Source: Armatimonadota bacterium
GTDB lineage: Bacteria; Armatimonadota; UBA5829; DTJY01
Direction of reading: 5' to 3'
Assembly (NCBI GenBank): GCA_029907255.1
Contig: JARYMF010000001.1
Coordinates: 186,001 to 250,000 of the forward strand
DNA: 64,000 nt
In this document: one piece after another, positions 7,898 to 16,088 of the stretch
Numbering within the stretch: position 1 is the stretch's first letter
Layout: every line of letters begins with the position of its first letter
Made by a program: the position numbers and the translations under genes
The notes under the pieces: generated by a model
What the model saw: the letters and a program-made list of their open reading frames with translations, nothing else
The model's database searches: none
What the model was told of the DNA's origin: nothing

Positions 7898-10273
7898 CTA
7901 AATCTCCTGCTTCCCAGGTTTGAGATCCAAAGTCATGCCGCTATATGTAAGCGTTCCAAATGTGTCCTCTGGCAATTCAATTGAGCCATAAAGTTTGTTG
8001 TCTTTTATTGTGAGGTCAACCGAAATAAAGCCCTTTGGATGAGGTAATTTGCCCTTTGCCCAGGTAAGTGGCCAAATTTGTGGCTCAATCCTTACTTTCC
8101 TAAAGCCTGATTCCGCAGGACGAATTCCAAGCACCGAAGCGAAATAATGATATATTGGGTGAGCACCCCAGGCGTGGCAGTCAGAACGGCTTGGCTCAGG
8201 ATGCTCAAAAGTTGTTTTAAAACCTAGACGTTTTAAGTCGAACCATAGGCTCATGCGTTCAAAAAATCGGTCCATGCGGCGAATAAGACGGTAAGTCTCG
8301 AACAAATAATGAGTGAAGTATATCGTTGTGCGCTCGAGATCGGGGTCGTGAAGTAGCCCATGGATAACACTATTGCGTTTTGATTCGTCAATATTTCCCG
8401 ATAGAAGAGCCAAGCATTGGGTGTGCTCACTAAACCGAGTTTTTGCCAAATTATCTGCAAAAATTCCTCGGTCTTGGTGCCAGAATGCCTCTTCGGCAGA
8501 TTTCCTAACCTGATATGCAAGTTTTTGATTTCGCTTGGCAAGCTCTGTTTCACCAAGCATTTCTTCGAGTTCTGCCGCAAGGCCGAGAATGAGAATGAAT
8601 TGCCAATTTATAACGCCGCTCACGCCTTTGTCGCCATCGGGAGGTATTCCATTTCCCCAGCTAGGCACCCAGTCCATGAAGTTCCATCCATTCGGTGCCT
8701 CCAAAAGGTTGTCATTGTTTACCCAGCGTCTAAAAGCATCGAGCACCGCACGGACACCTGGCATGCGGTCGCGGACAAATTCAATGTCATCCCGCCACAT
8801 GGCATAGTCATGGACCATGCCAATCCACCACAGAGAGAATGGCGGTATAATTTGCATTATGCGGCTTGGATAACGGGATTGAGTAATTCCTGAAATTTTT
8901 CGTGATTGATCAAATTGCAAAATTGCCTTTCTTGGAAGGCGGTCATCCCGTGTAAATGTGTATGTGGCTAGGACTTGAAGACGGACATCGCCAACATACT
9001 GAAGTTGTTCATAGTAGGGGCAATCCATATATGTTTCATGTGAGCACATTTCGAGTGCTCGTCGGGCAATGGGGACAACTTCTTCTAGGCGTGGGTCGGC
9101 AGATGCAAACTCCATTTGCATTTCATAGGGGTAATGGGTTTCGCGGATGCCTAATTTCTCGATAGTCAATGGTTCATCTGCTGTGGAAACAAGCACTTCG
9201 AGATATCTGCCGGCTTCCCACCAAAGCGTTGAAAACTCGCGTTTCGAGCCGCCGTCTGGTTCGAATATGTCGCCGACGCCGATGAAATACTTGTTTTCCA
9301 CGACATCTCGGTTCCCTTTTGGTCCGCCTTCGGGCTTTTCATAAAGTGCTTCTGCCCATAGGATTCGAACTTTTGAACCTTTGCCGCCTGTGGTGACCAA
9401 GACAGGGTATGCGCAGTAGTAATTGCCAAGGTCAATAATTATGCGCCGCATACTATTTGGGGCAATTGTGAGCGTCATTTTTCCTTCTAGAAGCCGATTC
9501 CATCCTTCTGCTTCATGCACAAGGTGTTTATCCGCCTTCACTTGAATTGGGCGCGTATCTTCAGTGGCAACTGCTTCGATATGGCGCACAACTCCCACCG
9601 TTATATACTCTTCGAGCATTGCTGGAAGCATAGCAGGTCGAAGCATCCAAATGGGTGGAAATTCATTTGCCGTTGAGGCGTTCGCTGCTTCGCCAACGAC
9701 CTCAGCTTGGGTCCAGTCATCTCCTTCACCCTTTTCAAAGCCCCATGGGAAGTCTGAGCCGACGATATTTAACTTTGCACCAGTGCCCCATGCCATGCCG
9801 GGATTAATAAACTTGTGTCCACCAAGCCTTTTGCATTCCCAACGTGCTAAGCCTGTGTTTATAAGTTTCTCATCCACACCTTCAGCGGCGAGCAGAAAAC
9901 CAGGCCGAACTGTGTGCTGGGCATATGGGGAAGGTCCATTTGGACCAAGCCACCACGTTTTGGCAACAACCATGTGTTTGCCAGCTGGGATATCAAGATC
10001 ATAGGTTTCATAGAACCAATTTTCGCGGTCACCGCGCTGTGGTCCACGCCCAATATGCCTGCCATCAAGGAATAGCTCATATCTTTCGTCGGCGCTCACA
10101 TGAATGCGAAGTTTTGTCCTTTTTGTTAAATTGAACTCTTTGCGAAAAGCGGTGACGGATGGTTCTGTGCCTCGTACTGCTGGGTGGCTTATCCACTTGG
10201 CGGGCCAATCGCCACGCCTCATCCAGTGTGCGCTGTTGTTTTCAAAGGGTTCTTTTTCTAGAATGACTTGCAT
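7898..10273 (-). CDS. GH78-like alpha-L-rhamnosidase family protein
   Basis: This 791-residue protein has the layout of bacterial rhamnosidase-like enzymes. An N-terminal beta-sandwich (about 25-200) contains LFLDGRHIGRGPQRGD, followed by further beta domains. The (alpha/alpha)6 barrel begins near residue 385. Its signature DCPYYEQLQYVGD (417-429) corresponds to the GH78 segment that carries the general acid; Glu422 is the likely equivalent. A small beta domain closes the chain. There is no signal peptide, so it would act on imported oligosaccharides in the cytoplasm. It is followed on the same strand by an unknown protein and sugar enzymes that may form one catabolic unit. Rhamnose specificity is not certain. 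Confidence 0.8.
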   Translation of the reverse strand: MQVILEKEPFENNSAHWMRRGDWPAKWISHPAVRGTEPSVTAFRKEFNLTKRTKLRIHVSADERYELFLDGRHIGRGPQRGDRENWFYETYDLDIPAGKHMVVAKTWWLGPNGPSPYAQHTVRPGFLLAAEGVDEKLINTGLARWECKRLGGHKFINPGMAWGTGAKLNIVGSDFPWGFEKGEGDDWTQAEVVGEAANASTANEFPPIWMLRPAMLPAMLEEYITVGVVRHIEAVATEDTRPIQVKADKHLVHEAEGWNRLLEGKMTLTIAPNSMRRIIIDLGNYYCAYPVLVTTGGKGSKVRILWAEALYEKPEGGPKGNRDVVENKYFIGVGDIFEPDGGSKREFSTLWWEAGRYLEVLVSTADEPLTIEKLGIRETHYPYEMQMEFASADPRLEEVVPIARRALEMCSHETYMDCPYYEQLQYVGDVRLQVLATYTFTRDDRLPRKAILQFDQSRKISGITQSRYPSRIMQIIPPFSLWWIGMVHDYAMWRDDIEFVRDRMPGVRAVLDAFRRWVNNDNLLEAPNGWNFMDWVPSWGNGIPPDGDKGVSGVINWQFILILGLAAELEEMLGETELAKRNQKLAYQVRKSAEEAFWHQDRGIFADNLAKTRFSEHTQCLALLSGNIDESKRNSVIHGLLHDPDLERTTIYFTHYLFETYRLIRRMDRFFERMSLWFDLKRLGFKTTFEHPEPSRSDCHAWGAHPIYHYFASVLGIRPAESGFRKVRIEPQIWPLTWAKGKLPHPKGFISVDLTIKDNKLYGSIELPEDTFGTLTYSGMTLDLKPGKQEI

Positions 10274-10295
10274 AAACTACTCCTAATCGAAGTTA

Positions 10296-12011
10296 TTATT
10301 CAAATTTAATTTCAACCCTTGTTTCGCCTGGGGGGACAGCAATCATTAGCCAGCTAGATTGTTTATCCAGCTTGATAGTGCGATAAGGAAGAGAGATACT
10401 AGGTGGAGCTCCGAAATATCTTAGTTTTACAATACATCCCAACTCGGAAGGCGTTTGAATGGTAAATGTTTCCTTGCCGTCTGTTTTCCTGATGTCTTTG
10501 ATCTGGCTGTCGTTGCGGTCTATCCACCATTTCGCAAGTGCATCGGGTGTAGAATGCACCGGCGTGATTCCCCATTCTTTAATCAATGAGAGCAGCCTGT
10601 CGATTGCATTGCGACAAGTTTTTTGCTGGGAAATATATACGGGATGATAAAAGAAGTTCATTGTAGAGCCATAGTGGATGGCAAGTTTTAGTGCTCGTTC
10701 AAGCGTTGGAAAGTCGGTGCCGCCAGCGGTGTATCCAACTTCATAGGCAGTAATTGGGAGCTCAACTACACCAGTTCGTCGGTTGCCATAGGCATGATTG
10801 GCATATATATTGAAAGGAAACGCCGTGCCGAACGCAAAGCCAATAGTGTTTGTTGGGTTGAGTACATCAAGTCGCCTATGAACGAATGAGTTGTCGCCTC
10901 GTATGCCTGCTTCGCTTAACCAAAGAGCTGGTTCATGGTAACTTGTCCATCGGCACCAGTGGCAGTTTGATGTAAAAGGCTGTCTGTTAAAATGCTTAAT
11001 GAAGGCTTTTGTTTGTGTTAGAACGTCCTCACGAGAAAATCCAGTTGGGTGAGCGAAGCCATTAATGAAGTCAAAGTGAGGAGCAAGCTCGGTGCCCAAT
11101 TCGTCGAGGCGACGAATTTCGCCAGGATTCAAGCCGTATTTTCCGTCGAGGAGCATACAATTGATATGATATGGAAGTTTCCGACTTGCCATAAACTCGG
11201 CAGCTGGAATTTGAACGCCGGTACTACCTTCATCATCCCCACCATAAAATAACAAAACATCGGGGATTTTATCGTTAACGGGCGGAAGACGGTGGATAAG
11301 AGGAATGCCTGATAACCCTACAAAACGCTCAAGGAGAATCATCAGTTCATCTGTATATGGGATTTCTGGTTCATAATCTCCAGTAACCAATGCATCTCCG
11401 GTGCGAAGATATCCATCACCGTCGTAATCCGAATCCACCGGTCTCCCTTGTTGAATCACCCAGAACGTTTTTGCAAGGTCAAATCCAAAATAAAAAGCCC
11501 AACCATCTCCGTATTTTTGGCTTGTTATGACGGCGTGATTTTGGGTGGTGGCAATCACAGTGGAGCTCTCAGCATTGACTAGACGAATTGCACCAGCAAG
11601 AAGAAGGGGCTTTCCGACATATATTGGAAAGCGAATTTCTTTATGTATGCCTTTGGTTAAGTGAAGTTCACCAGTTATTGAGAATTCGTCGTTCGACTGT
11701 GGAATTTGCCTAATGAATCTGTTTCCGCATATGCCATCCAGCCCACTGGTTCCACATGCAAAAAGTGTCCCGCCATTGCGAACCCACGCATCAAGATTAG
11801 AAGCTAGGCTGCTAGCATCAATGTTGCCTATGAAAAGTGTGCTGAAGTCATGGAGTTTTGTTGGAAGGTCGGCAGCATGGACTTTTTCGGCAGTTAGTCC
11901 TATGCGATCTAGTATCTCTTCGATATAGGCCCACCAGTAGGTTTTGCCTTCACCGTTTGTTTTCTCCCATTGTGCCTCGTCAATAACATAAGCGGCTTTT
12001 AGGAGGTCCAT
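10296..12011 (-). CDS. Large protein of unknown function, amidotransferase-like and deacetylase-like parts
   Basis: I do not recognise a named family. With the ATG used here it has 571 residues. About residues 1-110 look like a class I glutamine-amidotransferase/ThuA-type flavodoxin fold (FSTLFIGNIDASSL, NGGTLFACG). A middle beta-rich part follows. From about 270, VLLFYGGDDEGSTG and HFDFINGFAHPTGF suggest a TIM-barrel related to polysaccharide deacetylases, with acidic and His residues in place. No signal peptide is seen. The frame extends five codons to a TTG, but AGAAAGG lies five bases before this ATG, so the ATG was chosen. It sits between a GH78-like enzyme and a DegT-type aminotransferase, which suggests carbohydrate metabolism. 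Confidence 0.65.
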   Translation of the reverse strand: MDLLKAAYVIDEAQWEKTNGEGKTYWWAYIEEILDRIGLTAEKVHAADLPTKLHDFSTLFIGNIDASSLASNLDAWVRNGGTLFACGTSGLDGICGNRFIRQIPQSNDEFSITGELHLTKGIHKEIRFPIYVGKPLLLAGAIRLVNAESSTVIATTQNHAVITSQKYGDGWAFYFGFDLAKTFWVIQQGRPVDSDYDGDGYLRTGDALVTGDYEPEIPYTDELMILLERFVGLSGIPLIHRLPPVNDKIPDVLLFYGGDDEGSTGVQIPAAEFMASRKLPYHINCMLLDGKYGLNPGEIRRLDELGTELAPHFDFINGFAHPTGFSREDVLTQTKAFIKHFNRQPFTSNCHWCRWTSYHEPALWLSEAGIRGDNSFVHRRLDVLNPTNTIGFAFGTAFPFNIYANHAYGNRRTGVVELPITAYEVGYTAGGTDFPTLERALKLAIHYGSTMNFFYHPVYISQQKTCRNAIDRLLSLIKEWGITPVHSTPDALAKWWIDRNDSQIKDIRKTDGKETFTIQTPSELGCIVKLRYFGAPPSISLPYRTIKLDKQSSWLMIAVPPGETRVEIKFE

Positions 12012-12049
12012 TCTGCCTTTCTCCAAGTCATTGGCGCAGGAGTGATTGC

Positions 12050-13189
12050 TTAGCCTTGTAGTTTCTCGATTACAGTATGTAACTTTTCAGCCGAGGCTTT
12101 GGCAGTGTCCTCAGGTACTAGGGTGTAGGCTAAAACCATTCGTGGTATAACCTTTTCTGCAATTGGGCAGAGGCCATCTGGGTACTCGACCTTTTCCTTC
12201 ACGCTACCACAGTGAAACGCATGGGCAAGGCGGTCTTTTATTACTGGATGTTTATATGCTGGCATCCCTGTATAACCCAAATTTATTCCGCATTTTGACT
12301 CCTCAATTGCCTTGCGGAATTCTTCCAGGCTGAGGCCATACTCTTCGCCCCTAAAATTAGCTGCCCAGAAATGGTATGTGGACTCGGCGTTCGGTGCGCA
12401 TTGTGGCGAAAGCCATTTGCAATCAGCGATAGCTTGGTCGAAGTACTTTGCGTTTGCCTTTAGACCTTCTATGAGTTTGGGGAGTTTCTCTAACTGCGCA
12501 ATTCCAACAGCAGATGTCAGCTCATTCATTCGATAGTTATAATGCAAGCCGTATGCGACCGAATAAAACGTTGGCGCGCCGGCGTGGAGATCAAGCTTCT
12601 TGGCTAGCTCCTCATTGTTTGTTGTTGCCATTCCGCCATCGCCAAGCGACATCTGCTTGCTTGCTTGGAAGCTGAATGAGCCTATATCTCCAAGTGTTCC
12701 CGTGTACCGGCCTTTGTATTTTGCTAGAATAGCGTGGGCAATGTCTTCAATCACAAGAAGATTATGCCGGCGCGCAATTTCCATGATTGGGTCCATGTCC
12801 GCTGGGAGGCCCCAGGCATGTGTCACAATAACAGCTCTTGTTCGCTCGTTGATTGCCTCTTCCAGCTTCGATGGATCGAGAGTATGTCTGTCCGGGTCTA
12901 TGTCAACAAATTTGGGGATTGCGTTGTTATAAAGACTAGCTAGCGCCCCAAATATAAACACAGGGTCACAGATTACTTCGGTTCCTGCTCCTGCATCTGC
13001 ACATATGACCGACGCGTGTAGCACACTCATGGCGCAGTTCATTGCTACGCCAAACTTCGCGCCAATCATCGCGGCGAATTCGGCTTCAAAGCGCGTGGTA
13101 AAAGGCCCATTCAGCGCTCCAAGCTGTCCTGAGCGAATAACCTCGCCCAGGAGTTCCATTTCCCTCTCCCCGTAATCTCTCTGAGCCAT
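12050..13189 (-). CDS. DegT/DnrJ/EryC1/StrS-family PLP aminotransferase
   Basis: The family transfers an amino group to keto-sugars, or carries out related PLP chemistry on sugars. The protein is 379 residues, a normal length. The PLP-binding lysine is Lys178 in SFQASKQMSLGDGG, and the cofactor-stacking region is VIEDIAHAI (147-155). It lies 4 bases downstream of the aldolase gene in a gene-dense minus-strand block. DegT relatives in sugar-catabolic loci often act on free sugars or inositols, so this may not be a nucleotide-sugar enzyme like the one at 60214-61428. The substrate is unknown. Confidence 0.85.
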   Translation of the reverse strand: MAQRDYGEREMELLGEVIRSGQLGALNGPFTTRFEAEFAAMIGAKFGVAMNCAMSVLHASVICADAGAGTEVICDPVFIFGALASLYNNAIPKFVDIDPDRHTLDPSKLEEAINERTRAVIVTHAWGLPADMDPIMEIARRHNLLVIEDIAHAILAKYKGRYTGTLGDIGSFSFQASKQMSLGDGGMATTNNEELAKKLDLHAGAPTFYSVAYGLHYNYRMNELTSAVGIAQLEKLPKLIEGLKANAKYFDQAIADCKWLSPQCAPNAESTYHFWAANFRGEEYGLSLEEFRKAIEESKCGINLGYTGMPAYKHPVIKDRLAHAFHCGSVKEKVEYPDGLCPIAEKVIPRMVLAYTLVPEDTAKASAEKLHTVIEKLQG

Positions 13190-13193
13190 GAGT

Positions 13194-14144
13194 TTACTTT
13201 TTCAAAGCTTCGCGTACGGCTTCCAGCTGGCCAGCAGAGCCCAGAAGCTCGTTTCGGCTAGCTATGAATTTGGCGTACTCTTCCATGAAAATCTTGCCAA
13301 TTGGGCGAAAGTCGAAGACCTCAGGATGGTCGCGGAAGAACTCCCGGTGCACCCTTGTCCATACCAGTCGGCCGTCAGTGTCAATGTTAATCTTACATAC
13401 GCCTAGCTTGGCTGCTGGTAAATATTGGCTTGGGTCTACGCCTTTTGCTCCTTTTAACGCTCCACCAGCTGCGTTGATTCGCTCTACTTCTTCCTGAGGT
13501 ACAGAGGATGAACCATGTAAAACCAATGGGAAGCCGGGAACTAGCTTCTGTATTGCTTCGATGACCTCGAAGTGGAGCCTTTGGGTGCCCGAGAACTTAA
13601 AGGCTCCATGGCTTGTGCCAATTGCGCATGCTAGGCTATCGCAGCCAGTCCGCTCGATAAATTCGGCTGCTTGCTTCGGGTCGGTTAAATGGGCTTTCGC
13701 TTCGTCAACACTGATGTCTTCTTCTACTCCACCCAATTGGCCGAGCTCAGCCTCAACGCTGATGCCCTTTGCGTGGGCTGCTTCTACAACTCGCTTGGTG
13801 ACAGCTACATTATCTTCGAATGGTAGGTGGCTTGCATCAATCATTACCGAAGAGTAGAAGCCAGATTCTATGCAATCATAGCATGTCTCTTCATCGCCGT
13901 GATCAAGATGAACTGCAAAAATTGCCTCAGGGAAGATTTCGTTTGCTGCACGAATCATGGCTTCAAGCAAGAGCTTGTGGGTGTATGACCTTGCGCCCTT
14001 CGAAATTTGAATAATGAACGGGGCTTTGGAGTTTATGTTGCCCCTAAAAAGGCCCATCGTCTGCTCAGCGTTGTTGATGTTGTAGGCGCCAAGGGCATAC
14101 TTGCCATATGCGTGTTGGAAAAGTTCTTTTGTTGTGACAATCAT
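13194..14144 (-). CDS. Class II (zinc) fructose-bisphosphate aldolase family protein
   Basis: The 316-residue protein has the zinc-binding set of class II aldolases: Asp81/His82 in AVHLDHGD, His179 in GTSHGAF and His210 in VLHGSSSV, with Glu134 in the VEAELG segment. It should cleave a ketose bisphosphate or related phosphorylated ketose into triose phosphates. Fructose-1,6-bisphosphate is the default guess; tagatose bisphosphate or other substrates are possible. AGGAGTTAAGG lies before the ATG. A promoter with an internal palindrome (14235-14264) and a leader hairpin (14176-14208) lie upstream, so expression is probably regulated. Confidence 0.88.
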   Translation of the reverse strand: MIVTTKELFQHAYGKYALGAYNINNAEQTMGLFRGNINSKAPFIIQISKGARSYTHKLLLEAMIRAANEIFPEAIFAVHLDHGDEETCYDCIESGFYSSVMIDASHLPFEDNVAVTKRVVEAAHAKGISVEAELGQLGGVEEDISVDEAKAHLTDPKQAAEFIERTGCDSLACAIGTSHGAFKFSGTQRLHFEVIEAIQKLVPGFPLVLHGSSSVPQEEVERINAAGGALKGAKGVDPSQYLPAAKLGVCKINIDTDGRLVWTRVHREFFRDHPEVFDFRPIGKIFMEEYAKFIASRNELLGSAGQLEAVREALKK

Positions 14145-14175
14145 AATTTACCTTAACTCCTTATAGCTTAGTTTT

Positions 14176-14208
14176 ACTCAGAGCTTCTTAAGTTCGTTTG
14201 CTCTGAGT
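14176..14208 (-). promoter_or_regulatory. Leader hairpin before the aldolase gene
   Basis: ACTCAGAGC (14176-14184) and GCTCTGAGT (14200-14208) form a perfect 9-bp inverted repeat with a 15-base loop. No T-run follows on either strand, so it is unlikely to be a terminator. It lies between the predicted transcription start and the ribosome-binding site. Confidence 0.55.
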
Positions 14209-14234
14209 TGGAAGCGGATAATTAGTTCCTAAAT

Positions 14235-14264
14235 AGTTTAGCGGATATATCCGATTTTTGGCAA
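14235..14264 (-). promoter_or_regulatory. Aldolase promoter with embedded palindrome
   Basis: On the minus strand TTGCCA and TAAACT are separated by 18 bases. The spacer contains the perfect 12-bp palindrome CGGATATATCCG (14242-14253), which is well placed to be a repressor operator. Confidence 0.55.
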
Positions 14265-14353
14265 GTATTGTTCTCGTTATGAAGAAATTACTTTTGCAAA
14301 AGTGTTCTGCCAGATGCAATTAGACTATCAAATATAGGTCTATGGCAACCTTC

Positions 14354-15337
14354 TTATAAACAATATTGTTTAATGATTGCTTCGACCTCAGCGCGAGTGG
14401 GGAGCGCAGTTATTGCTCCGTGTTTGGTCGTTGTTATTCCGGCTACAGCATTTGCAAACTTAAATATTTTATGGATTTCATCTTTTTCAAGACTAGCTAT
14501 CTCGTTTGGATTTGTGGTTAACGCCAAGAGACAAGATAGCATTCCAGCAACGAAACCGTCACCAGCGCCCGTGGTGTCAACTACTTTGACCTTTAAAGCA
14601 GCCTCATATCCTTCAAGTCGCGTGGTTCTGAAATAGCAACCTTCAGCGCCAAGGGTAATCGCTAGGAGGGCAATGTTCGGATAACTGCTAATTAATTCTT
14701 TTGCCCCTTCGGATACGTCGGACTTGTTGGTCAAAAATGCTAATTCTTCTTCGCTTACTTTAACTACATGTGGATAAATCATTGCCGCTAGCATTTGCTT
14801 CTTGGCTTGGTCTAGACTTGGCCAAAGGGGTTTTCTTAGGTTGGGGTCGTATGAGATTAAAAGGTTGCTTTCAACTGAGCATTTTATTGCTGCTTCGGTT
14901 GCAGATTTGCACGGTTCGGATATGAGAGTTATGGAGCCGAAATGGAAAGCCTTGGCGGATTTGATGAATTGCATGTCAAGCTCATCTTGTCTAAGCAGCA
15001 TATCGGCGCTGGGGTTGCGGTAGAACATGAACTCTGGGACGCCTTCTGCGCTTAGAGCAACGAAAGCAAGGCCAGTAAGCGCTGTCTTATCAAAAATCAG
15101 TCGGCTAGTATCAACGCCATTCTCTCGGAATGTTTTTTCAAGGAAGTGGCCAAAAGGGTCATCGCCAACTTTGCCTACGAATGCACTGGGATTGCCTAGC
15201 TTTGAAAGCCCTGCAGCTACATTGGCGGGGGCGCCACCGGGTGCCTTTTTGAAGGCTGTGACTTCCATTAGTGGCACTCCGCTCTCAAGCGGAATGAAAT
15301 CTATTAATGCTTCGCCAAGGCAGACAACGTCAGGCAT
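14354..15337 (-). CDS. PfkB-family carbohydrate kinase (fructokinase-like)
   Basis: The 327-residue protein has both PfkB signatures: GGAPANVAAGLSKLG near residue 34 and DTTGAGDGFVAGML at 254-267, with catalytic base Asp260. Such kinases phosphorylate a furanose sugar or nucleoside with ATP. The sequence around VCLGEALIDFIP is typical of fructokinases, which would fit the neighbouring aldolase. No ribosome-binding site is visible before the ATG, although the N-terminal strand begins immediately, so the start is likely right. It is 209 bases upstream of the aldolase gene, which has its own promoter. Confidence 0.88.
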   Translation of the reverse strand: MPDVVCLGEALIDFIPLESGVPLMEVTAFKKAPGGAPANVAAGLSKLGNPSAFVGKVGDDPFGHFLEKTFRENGVDTSRLIFDKTALTGLAFVALSAEGVPEFMFYRNPSADMLLRQDELDMQFIKSAKAFHFGSITLISEPCKSATEAAIKCSVESNLLISYDPNLRKPLWPSLDQAKKQMLAAMIYPHVVKVSEEELAFLTNKSDVSEGAKELISSYPNIALLAITLGAEGCYFRTTRLEGYEAALKVKVVDTTGAGDGFVAGMLSCLLALTTNPNEIASLEKDEIHKIFKFANAVAGITTTKHGAITALPTRAEVEAIIKQYCL

Positions 15338-15415
15338 GATAGGGATGAAGCGGTAAATTTGTTTTCTTTAATAAAAAGCTCTTTATCGCTAAGCTTCTAC
15401 CTAATTTCTTACATG

Positions 15416-15970
15416 TCAAACTTCAGGTTCAATTAAACCATAGTGTCCGTCTTTTCGCTTATACAAGACGTTGATTGCATTTGTATCGGCGTTGAGAAAC
15501 ACGAAGAAATCATGGTTTAATAGCTCCATTTGTAGCGCGGCTTCCTCGGGAAGCATTGGTTTGAGCGCGAACTTCTTCGTTCGCACAATCTCTGGCGCCT
15601 CTTCTTCCTCTTCTTCCAGGATTTCTTCCTCTTCTTCCTCTTCAGCAACTGGCTTGATTATTTCCTTTGGGGGTTCTTCATGCACACGGTCGTAAAGCTT
15701 GCCTTTGAATCGCTTGATTTGCTTCTCTAGTTTTTCAACAACTTGGTCTATTGATGCGTACATGTTGTCTGAGCGCTCTTCGCCTCGGAGAACTATGCCA
15801 TCACCCTCGAGCATAACCTCGACGATGTGCCAGTTGCGTTGCACGCTTTGTGTGACGATTGCTTCTTTAATTTCGCTGAAATATTTGCCAAGCTTTTCTA
15901 TCTTTTTTTCCGCATACCTCTGCAGGGCGTCCGTCACTTCCATGTTTTTCCCTTTGACGGTTACTCGCAT
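15416..15970 (-). CDS. hpf: Long-form ribosome hibernation promoting factor
   Basis: Long HPF binds the 30S decoding site and dimerises ribosomes into 100S particles in resting cells. The 184-residue protein has the S30AE/YfiA domain (1-100), an unusually acidic linker (EEEEEEILEEEEEEAPE, about 110-127) and the C-terminal dimerisation domain (about 132-184) with HDFFVFLNADT and HYGLIEPE. The frame stays open 33 codons upstream. The start here is set by AAAGGAG about 11 bases upstream and by a promoter at 16060-16088 whose start site lies inside the longer frame. Confidence 0.93.
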   Translation of the reverse strand: MRVTVKGKNMEVTDALQRYAEKKIEKLGKYFSEIKEAIVTQSVQRNWHIVEVMLEGDGIVLRGEERSDNMYASIDQVVEKLEKQIKRFKGKLYDRVHEEPPKEIIKPVAEEEEEEEILEEEEEEAPEIVRTKKFALKPMLPEEAALQMELLNHDFFVFLNADTNAINVLYKRKDGHYGLIEPEV

Positions 15971-16059
15971 CTGCTTGTGAACTCCTTTCAACAGACATGC
16001 AGGTTGGTTTGACTCTGGGCGTAAAGTACGCCGCCTGCCAAAAGCATCGTAGCGCGTCA

Positions 16060-16088
16060 ACTGTAACATACGCCATAAGGTTTGTCAA
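16060..16088 (-). promoter_or_regulatory. hpf promoter
   Basis: On the minus strand TTGACA and TACAGT are separated by 17 bases. The predicted start near 16053 gives a leader of about 83 bases. It overlaps the stop codon of the upstream glycosidase-like gene. Confidence 0.65.

Noticed and set aside
15338-15416. Promoter for the PfkB gene
   Set aside because: A TTGACA lies over the hpf stop codon, but no acceptable -10 follows at a normal distance.
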